64,000 nt of DNA from Neobacillus novalis NBRC 102450 (GTDB taxonomy: Bacteria; Bacillota; Bacilli; Bacillales; Cytobacillaceae), in the NCBI RefSeq assembly GCF_001591805.1, contig NZ_BCVP01000017.1, positions 124,001-188,000 on the forward strand, in the 5' to 3' direction. The notes below the pieces were generated by a model. It was not told where the DNA came from. It did no database searches and was given only the letters and a program-made list of their open reading frames with translations. Position 1 is the stretch's first letter. Every line of letters begins with the position of its first letter. Positions 49,781 through 60,008 of the stretch are shown here, piece after piece. Both the position numbers and the translations under genes were made by a program.

Positions 49781-52700
49781 AGCATCACGATCAAAACTAT
49801 TTTCAGTACTTTTAGCAGTACTAATAGCTGTTGCTGGACTTGTAACGCCTAAGCCAGCATCGGCAGCAGCACCTGCGGGAATTCCGTCACAAATTGCCAT
49901 GAGTATAAGCGGAGGGGCGGAAGCAGGTAAATCGGCGATGAGTTTTAATTGGGTAACTGATCCAGCGGTGACCAATTCAGAAATTATTTATGGTACGTCA
50001 CCGAACTTGGATGATGGTGTGAAAAAAAGCGCCACAAAGACTACTCCAGTTGTCTCAGATATTTTTCCAGAGAATAGGCGGACTGACTTTAAAGCTATCA
50101 ATTCCTTTAATGTTGTGATTCAGGATCTTACTCCTGATTCAAAATATTATTATAAAGTTGGCAGCGCCAGCGACGGATATAGCGATATTGCTAGTTTTAC
50201 CGCACCTGCTGATCCTGCTGCAAGCAAGCCGTTTTCTTTTGTCATCACTCCGGATACACAGGGAACATCTGTTAGTTCGTTTGATAACACTGCCAAGTTA
50301 TACGACTATATTAAGGAGAATGAACAGGATGCTGCATTTCTTCTTCATATGGGTGATGTGGTAGAGGATGGGCATGTTTCAGATCAATGGCAGTTATTCT
50401 TTGATGCAGCTCAAAACCTTTTAGATACGCTGCCAATCATGGCAACTCCAGGTAATCATGACGGTGCATCCTATGACAGAGATTTTGTGCAGTATAAAGC
50501 AAGATTTAACCATACGTCTTTACATAAACCAGACGGGTTGTCTTCAGTTGCTGATGGGACGGTCTATTCCTTTGAATATGGAGATGCCTTGTTTATTTCT
50601 CTTAATTCATATGCTTCGTCCACTGATAAAGATATCCAATGGAAGTTTTTGGAGGAAGAAAGTGCAAATACCTCCAAGGCATGGAAAATAGTATATTTTC
50701 ATGTTCCACCCTACGATCCAGGTGCAAGTCACTATAATATCGACAATGTAACTGGTAAAAAGCTGACCGATGCAGGTATCGATTTGGTATTCCATGGACA
50801 TGAACATGCCTATGCCAGAACCACTTTAAAGACAACCTCTACTGCAGCAGGCACAGGAAGCATTGAAAATGCAAAATTCGGCGAAGCCCCTACCTATGTA
50901 ATAGGGGGAACGGTTTATAACTACGGTTACAGCCTCGACAACCGTGACACGTCTTGGAACGATTATTTTTATGACCTTCGCATTGATAAGACAGGTACGG
51001 GCGGCGGCAAAATCTATGCACCAGGTGTGTACAGCAAGGTAGAGGTTACGAGCAATGCTATAACCTATAAAGCGTTCTATAAAGCAACAGGCTCTGAGAA
51101 TCCTTTCCGGGTCATCGATAACTTCACGATTACAAAATCAGAAGATAAGATTACCCAGCCGAAAGGCGGCGGTACGGAACCAACCTCTGTAACCTTCTTG
51201 TATGATTCGTTTAATCAAGAGTCAGGCAAGTATCTCGCACGCTTTAATTGGGTAACTCCTGTAACAACAAAAACAACGCAGCTCTATTATGCTAAAAAAT
51301 CAGACTTTGAAAGCAATGGCGGAAAGTTTACAAATGTTGTTGTAGGAACAAATAACACAGTAGATCTTTCAAGCGCGCTTGCCAATGCGAACTATAAAGG
51401 TGCAGGGACCGAGTACTCTGTTGCGCCGATACAAAGCCATAAGGCGGAAACGGCCACACTTGAGCCTAGTACGGAATATGTATATTCCGTTGGTGACGGT
51501 GCCATGAATGTCACCAGCGTAGAATCACCGGCTAGTTTTAAAACACCTGCAAGCAATCTTGATACATTTAACTTTAACTGGGTTACTGACGTCCATGCAG
51601 CACCTGACTCTAGTCACAATGACAAAGCTCTCAACCAAGCATTTACTGATTTTCCGGATGCTGAATTTATACTGAGCTCAGGCGACCAGGTTTCCTATGC
51701 TTTCGATACCTCGCAATGGGATACTTTTTTTGAGGCAAATGCCGATAAGTTCGCCCGTGTGCCGCTGTATCCAGGGACAGGAAATCATGAGTACGACGGT
51801 GCAGGCAATAGCTGGGCCCCGAATAACAGCTGGGACTCGGTAGACCCAACGCTGCAAAACCTTTTAGGACGCTACAATCCGCCTAAAAACGGCGCTTCAT
51901 TTTACGGCGGCGGTGACGGTACTCAAAGAATGGTATCGGGGTTAGACAAAAGTCAGTTTGCGTCAAGCAACTACTATTTTGTTTATGGCGACACGCTTTT
52001 CATGATGATGGATTATCAGGATCAAAGCAGCAAAGAGCAAATAAAGGCTCAGCAGGACTGGATGAAGTCTGTCGTTAAACAAAACCCTACAAAGTGGCGT
52101 GTTGCCGTTATCCACAAATCTCTGTTCGGATATCGTATGGCAAACCCTGTGGCATCCTGGACTACTGCTTTTGATGAAGCTGGAGTTGATGTGGTGCTTG
52201 CGGGACACGATCATCTCTATGTCCGTACAAAGCTATATGCAAATGGTGCAAACATTGAACCGCAGACTTACGGTGACGGAACAACCTATATCACAAGCTA
52301 TTCTGGAAATAACGACAGACGCGGACCTTATTTCGAAAGTAACAAAAGAGACCCCGAAAAGGTCGCCTATGTAGATGTTAGGCCAATTGGTCTAGGATTT
52401 TCGAATATTTCTATTTCACCAAATGAAATCAGAGTAACAAGCAAAGGATACGATAAAGAAGGGAACTTGGTTACAGGGGATGACAATGCACTGGTTACAA
52501 ACAAACCACGTACCCATAATTTAGCATCATGGAATTATCCGTCAGTCCCAAAAGATGTTAACGAATTGACCATTACAGATGTAGGCATCACAGGGATTGC
52601 GAAAGAAGGACAAACACTGAATGCCTCCATTACTCCATCAAGTGCTACCGCATCATTCAGATGGGAGAGCTCAAACGATGGCAAGACCTGGACAACCATT

Positions 52701-55271
52701 GCAGGTGAAACATCATCGAAATATACCATTAAAGCAGAAGATGTAGGGTTGAATTTGCGCAGTGTTGCCACCGGAACAGGTTTTTATCACGGAGAAGCAA
52801 CAAGTGCTGCCACCGCTAAAGTCACACCACTTGCTGGCAATGGCACAGTTACGGTAAAAATCGGAACAGCAAATGAACTAGATGCATTGTCAAAAGGGTT
52901 TGGCACATCCGCCTATCCGATTGACGGTAAATACGTGTTAACTGCAGATATTGATATGAGTAATGTGCCATTTTCTGCAATCGGAGGGGGTACCACTCCA
53001 ACGCCGTTTTTAGGTACATTTAACGGTAATGGTTATACCATAAGCAATATGAAAATCGAGAGTAACAACAATAGCACAGGCTTCTTTGCTTATATAGGCA
53101 CAGGCGGCAGAGTAGCAAATCTTAAATTGATGAATGCTGATATTACTGGAAACAATAGCACTGGCGCCATTGCAGGGACTTCCACAGGTACGATTGAAAA
53201 CGTCTATGTGGATGGAAAAGTAACTGGCGGCAGCAATATAGGGGGAATTGCAGGTACACTCCATGCAGGTACTTTGCAAAATTCTAATGTTCATGCAGAT
53301 ATTCATGGTAATACAGTTGGAGGCTTGATTGGAAGTACAAACTTTAATGCTTCAGGTTCGCCGTTGACCGTCAAAGACGAAAAAACCGGAAGTGTTATCC
53401 TTAATAACATTGTAATGGGTTCGGTCACAGGCGGAAATGATTATTCCGGTGCCTTTGTTGGTGACATGGGGGGATCTTCAGGCGCTCTACTCCAAACTTT
53501 AAATGGCAATGTGGTGGCCAATGAAGTAAATGGGGTTACTCCTGGAAAAATAGCAGGCTATTGGTCTGGCAGCAGACCGATTATCGAAAAAGACCAAATG
53601 AACTATTATAACAGTGACAAGTTAAGCACAAGTGGAATGCCATCAGGAATCATCCCTGCATTTGTCGGTAAGACGGCATCTGATTTTACACAAAATGCAA
53701 CTTTCGAGGCCTTGGGATGGGACTTTACTAACGTCTGGGATTGGGATGCAACGAATAACGTTCCTGTACCTAGAGTGATTGATGTTGGTGGAGATGGAAC
53801 TGAAGATAACTTAGTCACGATTATCACATCGGCAGGTTCGGGAGGGACAATTTCTCCAGAAGGAAATGTGTTAGTCGAGCGTGGACAGAGTCAAAAGTTT
53901 ATATTCACACCAAATAAATATTATGAAATTGACACCGTGAAAATAGACGGAGAAAAAAATCCTGAAGCGGCTGCGGCAGGCGAGTATACCTTTGAAAATG
54001 TTAGTGAAGTACACAATATTGACGTCACTTTCAAGCTTTCGGATTCCGTTTCTGGCGTTGCTCCAAGCCTGGTTTCGACAAGTGCCTATTACAACAGGGC
54101 AGTTGAAAAACATATTGAGGTAACGGTAGACTTTGGAGAAGGCGCTCTGGGAATTCAACCAGAGAACTATCGAAAAGCGGTCAAAAGCGTCAAGATTATG
54201 AAGGATAATAAACTAGTTCTTGATGCCCAAGGCGGATATTGGTTCCCAAGCACAGGCAATGGTCAACCCGAAGAACTGCTTGAGATTTGTTGGGATGACA
54301 TCATGAAGTTACCTGGATACGACGATTTAGTTCCAGGGACATTTGACTTAGTAATAACCTTTAACGACTTGAATTCCTCTGAATACACGATACCTTTGAT
54401 TGTAGAAGACGGGATCGCCTCTTCTTTGACGGTAGATGGAGGAATCATTACGGTAGACGGAAATGAGGCAAACAGTCCTGCTGAGATTAAGAAGGACTCG
54501 AAAGTTACTGTGAAGGCTGTTGTTCCGAGCGGACAAAGGTTTGTAAAATGGACGGCGACAGGTCTTGAAAATGTTGAGTATACGGCAGATCCATTTACAT
54601 TTACGATGCCAGCAAATAAGGTTACATTAAAAGCCGAGTATGAAAACATACCAAGCAGTGACGATAGCGGAAAAGGCTGGGTTTCTAAAGCTGGTAAGTG
54701 GTATTATTACGATCCACAAACAGGTTTGATGAAAACTGGCTGGCTAAAAGATAAGAACGAATGGTATTACCTGCAACAGAATGGCGAAATGAAAACCGGC
54801 TGGTTAATAGACGCTGGTAAATGGTATTACCTTGATTCAAGTGGTGCGATGAAAATAGGCTGGGTAAAACTTGGGTCCACTTGGTATTACTTAGAAAGAA
54901 ATGGCGAAATGAAAACCGGCTGGTTATTAGACGCTGGTAAATGGTATTACCTTGATTCAAGTGGTGCGATGAAAATAGGTTGGGTAAAACTTGGCTCCAC
55001 TTGGTATTACTTAGAAAAAAATGGTGCGATGAAGACCGGCTGGTTATTAGACGCTGGCAGCTGGTATTACCTTGATTCAAGTGGTGCGATGAAAACGGGC
55101 TGGGTTAAATCTGGCTCCACTTGGTATTATTTAGGTAATAGTGGTGCGATGAAAACCGGTTGGGTATTGGCTGGCACAAAATGGTACTACATGTATACGA
55201 GCGGAAAAATGGCCGCAAACACCACTATTCAAGGATATAAGCTTGGTTCAGATGGTGCATGGATAAAATAA
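49767..55271 (+). CDS. Giant surface protein with two metallophosphoesterase domains and choline-binding-type repeats
   Basis: An 1834-residue exported protein with GTG start behind GAGGAG. Signal peptide to about residue 34. Phosphoesterase unit 1 (about 35-470): fibronectin-like part, PDTQGT, MGDVVEDG, GNHDGASYD, GHEHAYART. Unit 2 (about 470-930): TDVHAAP, SSGDQVSY, GNHEYDG, IHKSLFGYR, GHDHLYVRT. Both have the full metal-ligand sets. Then Ig-like sequence, GLUG-type repeats (about 1080-1220), InlB-like repeats around 1350 and 1560, and about nine aromatic wall-binding repeats (GWxxxxxxWYYL) from residue 1637 to the end. Probably wall-attached phosphate-scavenging enzyme, in line with the upstream PhoP box. 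Choline-binding-type repeats are uncommon in Bacillus. Confidence 0.88.
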   Translation: MTRKKASRSKLFSVLLAVLIAVAGLVTPKPASAAAPAGIPSQIAMSISGGAEAGKSAMSFNWVTDPAVTNSEIIYGTSPNLDDGVKKSATKTTPVVSDIFPENRRTDFKAINSFNVVIQDLTPDSKYYYKVGSASDGYSDIASFTAPADPAASKPFSFVITPDTQGTSVSSFDNTAKLYDYIKENEQDAAFLLHMGDVVEDGHVSDQWQLFFDAAQNLLDTLPIMATPGNHDGASYDRDFVQYKARFNHTSLHKPDGLSSVADGTVYSFEYGDALFISLNSYASSTDKDIQWKFLEEESANTSKAWKIVYFHVPPYDPGASHYNIDNVTGKKLTDAGIDLVFHGHEHAYARTTLKTTSTAAGTGSIENAKFGEAPTYVIGGTVYNYGYSLDNRDTSWNDYFYDLRIDKTGTGGGKIYAPGVYSKVEVTSNAITYKAFYKATGSENPFRVIDNFTITKSEDKITQPKGGGTEPTSVTFLYDSFNQESGKYLARFNWVTPVTTKTTQLYYAKKSDFESNGGKFTNVVVGTNNTVDLSSALANANYKGAGTEYSVAPIQSHKAETATLEPSTEYVYSVGDGAMNVTSVESPASFKTPASNLDTFNFNWVTDVHAAPDSSHNDKALNQAFTDFPDAEFILSSGDQVSYAFDTSQWDTFFEANADKFARVPLYPGTGNHEYDGAGNSWAPNNSWDSVDPTLQNLLGRYNPPKNGASFYGGGDGTQRMVSGLDKSQFASSNYYFVYGDTLFMMMDYQDQSSKEQIKAQQDWMKSVVKQNPTKWRVAVIHKSLFGYRMANPVASWTTAFDEAGVDVVLAGHDHLYVRTKLYANGANIEPQTYGDGTTYITSYSGNNDRRGPYFESNKRDPEKVAYVDVRPIGLGFSNISISPNEIRVTSKGYDKEGNLVTGDDNALVTNKPRTHNLASWNYPSVPKDVNELTITDVGITGIAKEGQTLNASITPSSATASFRWESSNDGKTWTTIAGETSSKYTIKAEDVGLNLRSVATGTGFYHGEATSAATAKVTPLAGNGTVTVKIGTANELDALSKGFGTSAYPIDGKYVLTADIDMSNVPFSAIGGGTTPTPFLGTFNGNGYTISNMKIESNNNSTGFFAYIGTGGRVANLKLMNADITGNNSTGAIAGTSTGTIENVYVDGKVTGGSNIGGIAGTLHAGTLQNSNVHADIHGNTVGGLIGSTNFNASGSPLTVKDEKTGSVILNNIVMGSVTGGNDYSGAFVGDMGGSSGALLQTLNGNVVANEVNGVTPGKIAGYWSGSRPIIEKDQMNYYNSDKLSTSGMPSGIIPAFVGKTASDFTQNATFEALGWDFTNVWDWDATNNVPVPRVIDVGGDGTEDNLVTIITSAGSGGTISPEGNVLVERGQSQKFIFTPNKYYEIDTVKIDGEKNPEAAAAGEYTFENVSEVHNIDVTFKLSDSVSGVAPSLVSTSAYYNRAVEKHIEVTVDFGEGALGIQPENYRKAVKSVKIMKDNKLVLDAQGGYWFPSTGNGQPEELLEICWDDIMKLPGYDDLVPGTFDLVITFNDLNSSEYTIPLIVEDGIASSLTVDGGIITVDGNEANSPAEIKKDSKVTVKAVVPSGQRFVKWTATGLENVEYTADPFTFTMPANKVTLKAEYENIPSSDDSGKGWVSKAGKWYYYDPQTGLMKTGWLKDKNEWYYLQQNGEMKTGWLIDAGKWYYLDSSGAMKIGWVKLGSTWYYLERNGEMKTGWLLDAGKWYYLDSSGAMKIGWVKLGSTWYYLEKNGAMKTGWLLDAGSWYYLDSSGAMKTGWVKSGSTWYYLGNSGAMKTGWVLAGTKWYYMYTSGKMAANTTIQGYKLGSDGAWIK

Positions 55272-55288
55272 CATAGTGATTGAATTCT

Positions 55289-55345
55289 AGTGCCTGACCC
55301 TGATGTGCTAACACTTTAACACATTGGGGGTCAGGCACTTTTTTT
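55289..55345 (+). terminator. Terminator after the giant phosphoesterase gene
   Basis: AGTGCCTGACCC (55289-55300) pairs perfectly with GGGTCAGGCACT (55328-55339), with an inner ATGTG/CACAT stem, then seven T. Confidence 0.85.
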
Positions 55346-55474
55346 GCTGTTGCTGTAAAGGAAGCTTGCGCTTTTCTTATTCATAATAAGACCGTCTCTT
55401 TAATAAATTAGGTATTATATTATCCATTGTCTCCGCAACTTGTACGATTATTTCGTTTGAAAGGACAGATGGAA

Positions 55475-57685
55475 ATGGGGAATAGAACAGGGGATGAGAG
55501 TCTGAATGTCATCTATATCGTTCTAGATGACGTGGGTTACTCGGCTTTAGGTTGCTATGGTTCGGAGATTGAAACACCTAATATCGATTCATTAGCTGAA
55601 AACGGCCTGCGGTACAATAACTTTAATGTAACTCCTCTGTGTTCTCCTACTCGAGCTTGTCTGCTAACAGGTCGTAATTGCCACTCGGTCGGAGTGGGAC
55701 TTGTAACGGAGATAGACTGGGGACCTCAATACCCGAATAAACGAGGGAGAATTTCCAATACGGCTGCAACATTGGCGGAAATTTTAAAGTTGAATGGGAT
55801 GGCTACATATATGGTTGGAAAATGGCATCTGGTTCCTGGTCATGAAGCAGCATCAAGCGGCCCTTTTGAAAACTGGCCACTTTCAAAAGGTTTCGCGCGC
55901 TATTATGGCTTTTTATTAGGGATGACGGATCAATATGCGCCAGATTTAGTATACGATAATCATCGTGTAAACAAACCTACTACAACAAAATATCATTTAT
56001 CAGAGGACCTAGTTGATAAAACGCTGGAATTTCTGACGGATCATATCTCTGTTACTCCTGATCGGCCCTTCTTCCTGTATTTAGCCTTCGGGGCACAGCA
56101 TGAGCCACACCAAGTACCAAAAGAATTTATCGATCAATATGAGGGCGTTTACGATAAGGGCTGGGATCTGATTAGGGAAGAACGGTTCGAGCGGCAAAAG
56201 AAAATGGGTATCATTCCGCTATTTACAGATCTCGTTGACCTCAACCCTGGGATTAAGCCATGGGACGAACTGACAGCGACAGAAAAAGAGTTGTTTATCA
56301 AATTCCAACAGACGTACGCAGGATTTCTGACTCATACCGATCAGCAAATTGGCCGACTACTGCAATTTCTAAAAACGAAAAACAAGCTAGACAATACCAT
56401 TCTTGTGTTACTTTCCGATAACGGGGGCAGTCAGGAAGGCGGCTGGAATGGCTCCATAAATGATTCCGCCTATTTTAATGGAATTGAAGAAAATGTAGAG
56501 GTTATGTTTGATCATATAGATGAAATCGGCGGACCTTTGACAAGCCCCAATTATCCGAAAGGGTGGGCGCAAGTATGTAATACACCGTTTAAATATTATA
56601 AGCAAGATACGTTTTATGGTGGGACACATGTCCCCCTCATCATCCAATGTCCACAACGTATTCCAGACCCTGGCTCGATTCGCTCACAATTTTATCATGC
56701 AATTGATATTACTCCTACGATATTAGACCTCCTAAACATGAATGCTCCTCCAGTATATGAAGGCGTTCCACAGATGCCGATGCATGGTGTGAGTATGAAG
56801 GATACCTTTACAGAACCGCATGGTCCATCAAAGCGCAAGACGCAGTATTTTGAAATGGTTGGACACCGGGCTATTTGGCAAGATGGGTGGGTTGCTGTTA
56901 CTTATCATGAAACAGGTATACCCTTTTATGAAGATGATTGGGAATTATACAATGTAACCGAAGATTTTTCGCAAAAGTATAATCTAGCAGCAAAGTATCC
57001 ACAAAAATTAACAGAGCTTCAAGCAATTTGGTGGCAGGAGGCTACGAAGTACGGAGTCCTCCCCTTAGATGATCGTCCATTTAGAAAAGGGTATGAAGGC
57101 TTGCAAGAAGGGAGAAAAACATTTATCTTCTATCCGGGAATGGCGCATTTGCCATCAAGTGCCGCTCCAAAAGTAAGCCTTTCTTCTTACTCGATCACCA
57201 TTCCAATCTTCCGGTCGAACCGTATAGAAGAAGGTGTATTAATAGCCCACGGCAATCATTCAAGTGGTTATACATTCTATATAAAAGATAATTATTTATT
57301 CTATGAATATAACTATGTAGGTACTGTCTATAAAATACAATCGAAGGTTGAAGTACCCGTTGCTTATTCTACGATCCGATTTGAATTTATCAGAGAAATA
57401 TTCAGTCAAGGAACGGGCAAGCTCTTCATTGATGGTCAACAGGTTGGCACATTGTATATGCCTCGTACCCTGCCATTTGTGATTTCTGTTGAGGGGATGG
57501 ATATCGGCCGGGATCAATTAACATCAGTGAGTCCTAACTACCCCGTCCCGGAATTTCCGTTTAGTGGGCATATAGAGAAAGTAGTTATTGAACTTCATGA
57601 TGATCAAGAATATAGCATGTTTTTGAAAAAGGAAAAAAGAGAGCCCATATACATTAATATAAATGGCACAATTATTTTTCTTTGA
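55475..57685 (+). CDS. Arylsulfatase-type sulfatase
   Basis: A 736-residue sulfatase. YIVLDDVGYSALGCYGSE at the N terminus supplies metal ligands; Cys56 in CSPTRACLLTGR is the residue converted to formylglycine (C-x-P-x-R). Later VGKWHL, AFGAQHEPH and LLSDNGGSQ follow, and a C-terminal beta-rich domain (about 590-736) not needed for catalysis. No signal peptide, so probably cytosolic. Start: ATG 55475 is nine bases after AAGGA; ATG 55469 is also possible. The next gene encodes the matching maturase. Substrate not predictable (sulfate esters). Confidence 0.88.
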   Translation: MGNRTGDESLNVIYIVLDDVGYSALGCYGSEIETPNIDSLAENGLRYNNFNVTPLCSPTRACLLTGRNCHSVGVGLVTEIDWGPQYPNKRGRISNTAATLAEILKLNGMATYMVGKWHLVPGHEAASSGPFENWPLSKGFARYYGFLLGMTDQYAPDLVYDNHRVNKPTTTKYHLSEDLVDKTLEFLTDHISVTPDRPFFLYLAFGAQHEPHQVPKEFIDQYEGVYDKGWDLIREERFERQKKMGIIPLFTDLVDLNPGIKPWDELTATEKELFIKFQQTYAGFLTHTDQQIGRLLQFLKTKNKLDNTILVLLSDNGGSQEGGWNGSINDSAYFNGIEENVEVMFDHIDEIGGPLTSPNYPKGWAQVCNTPFKYYKQDTFYGGTHVPLIIQCPQRIPDPGSIRSQFYHAIDITPTILDLLNMNAPPVYEGVPQMPMHGVSMKDTFTEPHGPSKRKTQYFEMVGHRAIWQDGWVAVTYHETGIPFYEDDWELYNVTEDFSQKYNLAAKYPQKLTELQAIWWQEATKYGVLPLDDRPFRKGYEGLQEGRKTFIFYPGMAHLPSSAAPKVSLSSYSITIPIFRSNRIEEGVLIAHGNHSSGYTFYIKDNYLFYEYNYVGTVYKIQSKVEVPVAYSTIRFEFIREIFSQGTGKLFIDGQQVGTLYMPRTLPFVISVEGMDIGRDQLTSVSPNYPVPEFPFSGHIEKVVIELHDDQEYSMFLKKEKREPIYININGTIIFL

Positions 57686-57710
57686 TCCTTTAGAGAAAGG
57701 GAGTAATAAA

Positions 57711-58958
57711 TTGGGTAAGGACAACAGTTTCCACATTCTTGCTAAGCCAACGGGTCCAATCTGTAATCTCGATTGTCGGTACTGCTATTACACCGAAAAG
57801 GAAGCATATTTTCCAAAAGGTCATTCCTTCCGAATGTCTGATGCGGTGCTAGAGTCGTATATTAAACAGTATATCGACTCCCAAGATACAGCGGAAATTG
57901 TCTTTGCATGGCAGGGAGGGGAACCAACCTTAATAGGTATAGATTTCTTTCGTAAGGCTGTTTCTCTACAAAAAAAGTATGCGGACGGGAAACACATCAC
58001 CAATACGATTCAAACGAATGGCACATTATTAACGGAACAATGGTGTGAATTCTTTTCGGACCAGAATTTTTTGGTAGGTCTAAGTTTAGATGGACCTGAG
58101 CCTATTCATGATCAGTACCGGATTGATCGTGGGGGAAAACCGACATTTGAACGGGTGATGAGGGCACTTTCGCTGTTAAAGAAATATCACGTCGACTTTA
58201 ACATACTCACCTGTGTCACAAGGTATTCCGCTTATAAAGCTCTGGAAATCTATCGGTTTTTGAAGCAAGAAGACATTCAATTTATACAGTTTATCCCGAT
58301 TGTAGAAAGAGAAGTGAATGAAGGAGCCTTAGTGCTGAGCATAAACCATGCCACACCACCTTCTCTAATAATGGAAGAAAATCAACAAACGGTTACTCCT
58401 TGGACGGTTGAACAAGAAATGTATGGGACGTTCCTTATTGAAATATTTAATGAGTGGGTTCAGTACGATGTCGGATCGGTTTATGTCATGAATTTTGAAT
58501 GGGCATTAGCCTCCTGGATAGGAATCCCATCACCAATTTGTATTTTTTCGGAAGAGTGTGGGCGTGCTGTCGCGATGGAACATACTGGTGAGCTGTTTTC
58601 TTGTGATCATTACGTATATCCTGACTATCAATTGGGAAATATTACCGAGGGCTTAATGAATCTAATGAATCTGCCATCACAGCATGCCTTTGGAAAGCAG
58701 AAACGAGAGACACTGCCCTCCGTGTGCAGAAATTGCGAGGTTCGATTCGCTTGTCATGGCGAATGTCCCAAACATCGATTTCTAGTTTCAGAGCAAAATG
58801 AGCCCGGGCTAAATTATTTGTGTAAATCCTATAAAAAGTATTTTAATTATATTAATCCTTATATGATGAGGATGAGGCAGCGGTTACAAGCGGGCTTGCC
58901 AGCTTCGTCAAAATCATCCTTTCTAACGAACCACAATGGGTCAGGCCTTTCCTCATAA
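57711..58958 (+). CDS. Anaerobic-type sulfatase maturase, radical SAM (anSME)
   Basis: A 415-residue radical SAM enzyme. The SAM-cluster motif CNLDCRYC uses Cys18, Cys22 and Cys25; WQGGEPTL and QTNGTLL follow, and the C-terminal SPASM region holds cysteines for two auxiliary clusters (CEVRFACHGECPKHR). It oxidises the sulfatase active-site Cys to formylglycine. Start at TTG 57711, eight bases after AAAGGGAG, giving the typical FHILAKPTGPICNLDC opening; an ATG at 57663 inside the sulfatase gene lacks a site. Partner of the sulfatase just upstream. Confidence 0.88.
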   Translation: MGKDNSFHILAKPTGPICNLDCRYCYYTEKEAYFPKGHSFRMSDAVLESYIKQYIDSQDTAEIVFAWQGGEPTLIGIDFFRKAVSLQKKYADGKHITNTIQTNGTLLTEQWCEFFSDQNFLVGLSLDGPEPIHDQYRIDRGGKPTFERVMRALSLLKKYHVDFNILTCVTRYSAYKALEIYRFLKQEDIQFIQFIPIVEREVNEGALVLSINHATPPSLIMEENQQTVTPWTVEQEMYGTFLIEIFNEWVQYDVGSVYVMNFEWALASWIGIPSPICIFSEECGRAVAMEHTGELFSCDHYVYPDYQLGNITEGLMNLMNLPSQHAFGKQKRETLPSVCRNCEVRFACHGECPKHRFLVSEQNEPGLNYLCKSYKKYFNYINPYMMRMRQRLQAGLPASSKSSFLTNHNGSGLSS

Positions 58959-58968
58959 TTTCATTACC

Positions 58969-59010
58969 AATTGGGACGGGGAGCTGTCCCCATGTCCCAA
59001 TTATTTTTTT
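58969..59010 (+). terminator. Terminator after the sulfatase maturase gene
   Basis: AATTGGGAC (58969-58977) pairs with GTCCCAATT (58994-59002), inner GGGGA/TCCCC, then T-run. The stop codon of the convergent permease (59001-59003 on the minus strand) lies in the T-run. Confidence 0.8.
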
Positions 59011-60008
59011 AATAACAAATACAGAAAATATGGTGCACCAATGATGGCGACCATTGTCCCTGCAGGGATCCCGTCCGGCGCAGCTAAATTTCGTCCGATT
59101 GTATCAGCAAGCAGTAACAGCCAGCCGCCAATGAATAGTGCAACAGGGATAAATAACTGATTTCTCGGTCCCACTAACGCCTTGGCAATATGCGGAGCCA
59201 TTAGTCCAACAAAGGCAATGCCGCCTGTCACGGCAACGGCAGAGGCAGCTAAAGCAACAGCGGTGATGAGGAGAAGTATTCGTTCCTTTTCAACGTAAAT
59301 ACCGACACCGATAGCCACCTGTTCGCTTAAGCCAAGGATATTTAACCGATTGGCTTTGTAAAATGTGAATGGCACCAGGATTACGAGCCAAGGAAGGAGT
59401 GCCCAAATAAACGGCCAGTCAGTACCCCAAATATTCCCAGCTAACCATTTGGCAATGAAATCTACCTTTGCCCGTTCGGCTGATGAGATGAGGACAATCA
59501 TAATGCCAGATAGTGCCATTGAAAAACCCACGCCGATCAGGATTAATCTGACTGGTTGAATCCCTTCATTTTTTTTATAGGAAAAAACATAGATTAGAAA
59601 GGCAGTAAGAAAAGCTCCAATAAAAGCGATAACTGGGAGCAGATAAATAAACGATCCTGCTTGTACAGGGAAGAATAAAAAGAAAATGGCGATGGCGACA
59701 CCTGCACCAGAATTAATCCCAATAATGCCGGGATCCGCTAAATCATTTCGTGTGATTCCTTGCAAAATTGCCCCAGATAATGCAAGAGACATCCCTGCTA
59801 ACAAGGTAATAATAATTCGCGGCAGTCGAATTGAAAATAAGATAAATTCTTCTTTGAATGTCCCTTTGCCTAGAATGGCTGGCAGCAGTCTGTCGTAGGA
59901 TAACGATGCGTACCCCAACCCCATCCCCACAACCATGGTGACAATGATCAACAGGAATAACAAGCATAGGATGAATCTTTGTCTTTTGATTAAAGCTGGT
60001 TGAATCAT
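59001..60008 (-). CDS. FecCD-family siderophore permease
   Basis: A 335-residue permease with about nine or ten membrane segments; LAGMSLALSGAILQGITRNDLADPGIIGINSGAG and the terminal GIPAGTMVAIIGAPYFLYLL are typical of FecCD proteins. It forms the channel with the preceding permease. Its ATG overlaps the upstream gene by 4 nt. Last gene of the iron operon. Confidence 0.9.
   Translation of the reverse strand: MIQPALIKRQRFILCLLFLLIIVTMVVGMGLGYASLSYDRLLPAILGKGTFKEEFILFSIRLPRIIITLLAGMSLALSGAILQGITRNDLADPGIIGINSGAGVAIAIFFLFFPVQAGSFIYLLPVIAFIGAFLTAFLIYVFSYKKNEGIQPVRLILIGVGFSMALSGIMIVLISSAERAKVDFIAKWLAGNIWGTDWPFIWALLPWLVILVPFTFYKANRLNILGLSEQVAIGVGIYVEKERILLLITAVALAASAVAVTGGIAFVGLMAPHIAKALVGPRNQLFIPVALFIGGWLLLLADTIGRNLAAPDGIPAGTMVAIIGAPYFLYLLLKK

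Noticed and set aside
54263..54649. Antisense frame of 128 codons in the giant phosphoesterase gene
   Set aside because: Shadow of a well-supported coding region; no promoter or ribosome site.
54685..55080. Antisense frame with repeated NQGNTxYQRL pattern
   Set aside because: The pattern is the reverse complement of the wall-binding repeats, not an independent repeat protein.
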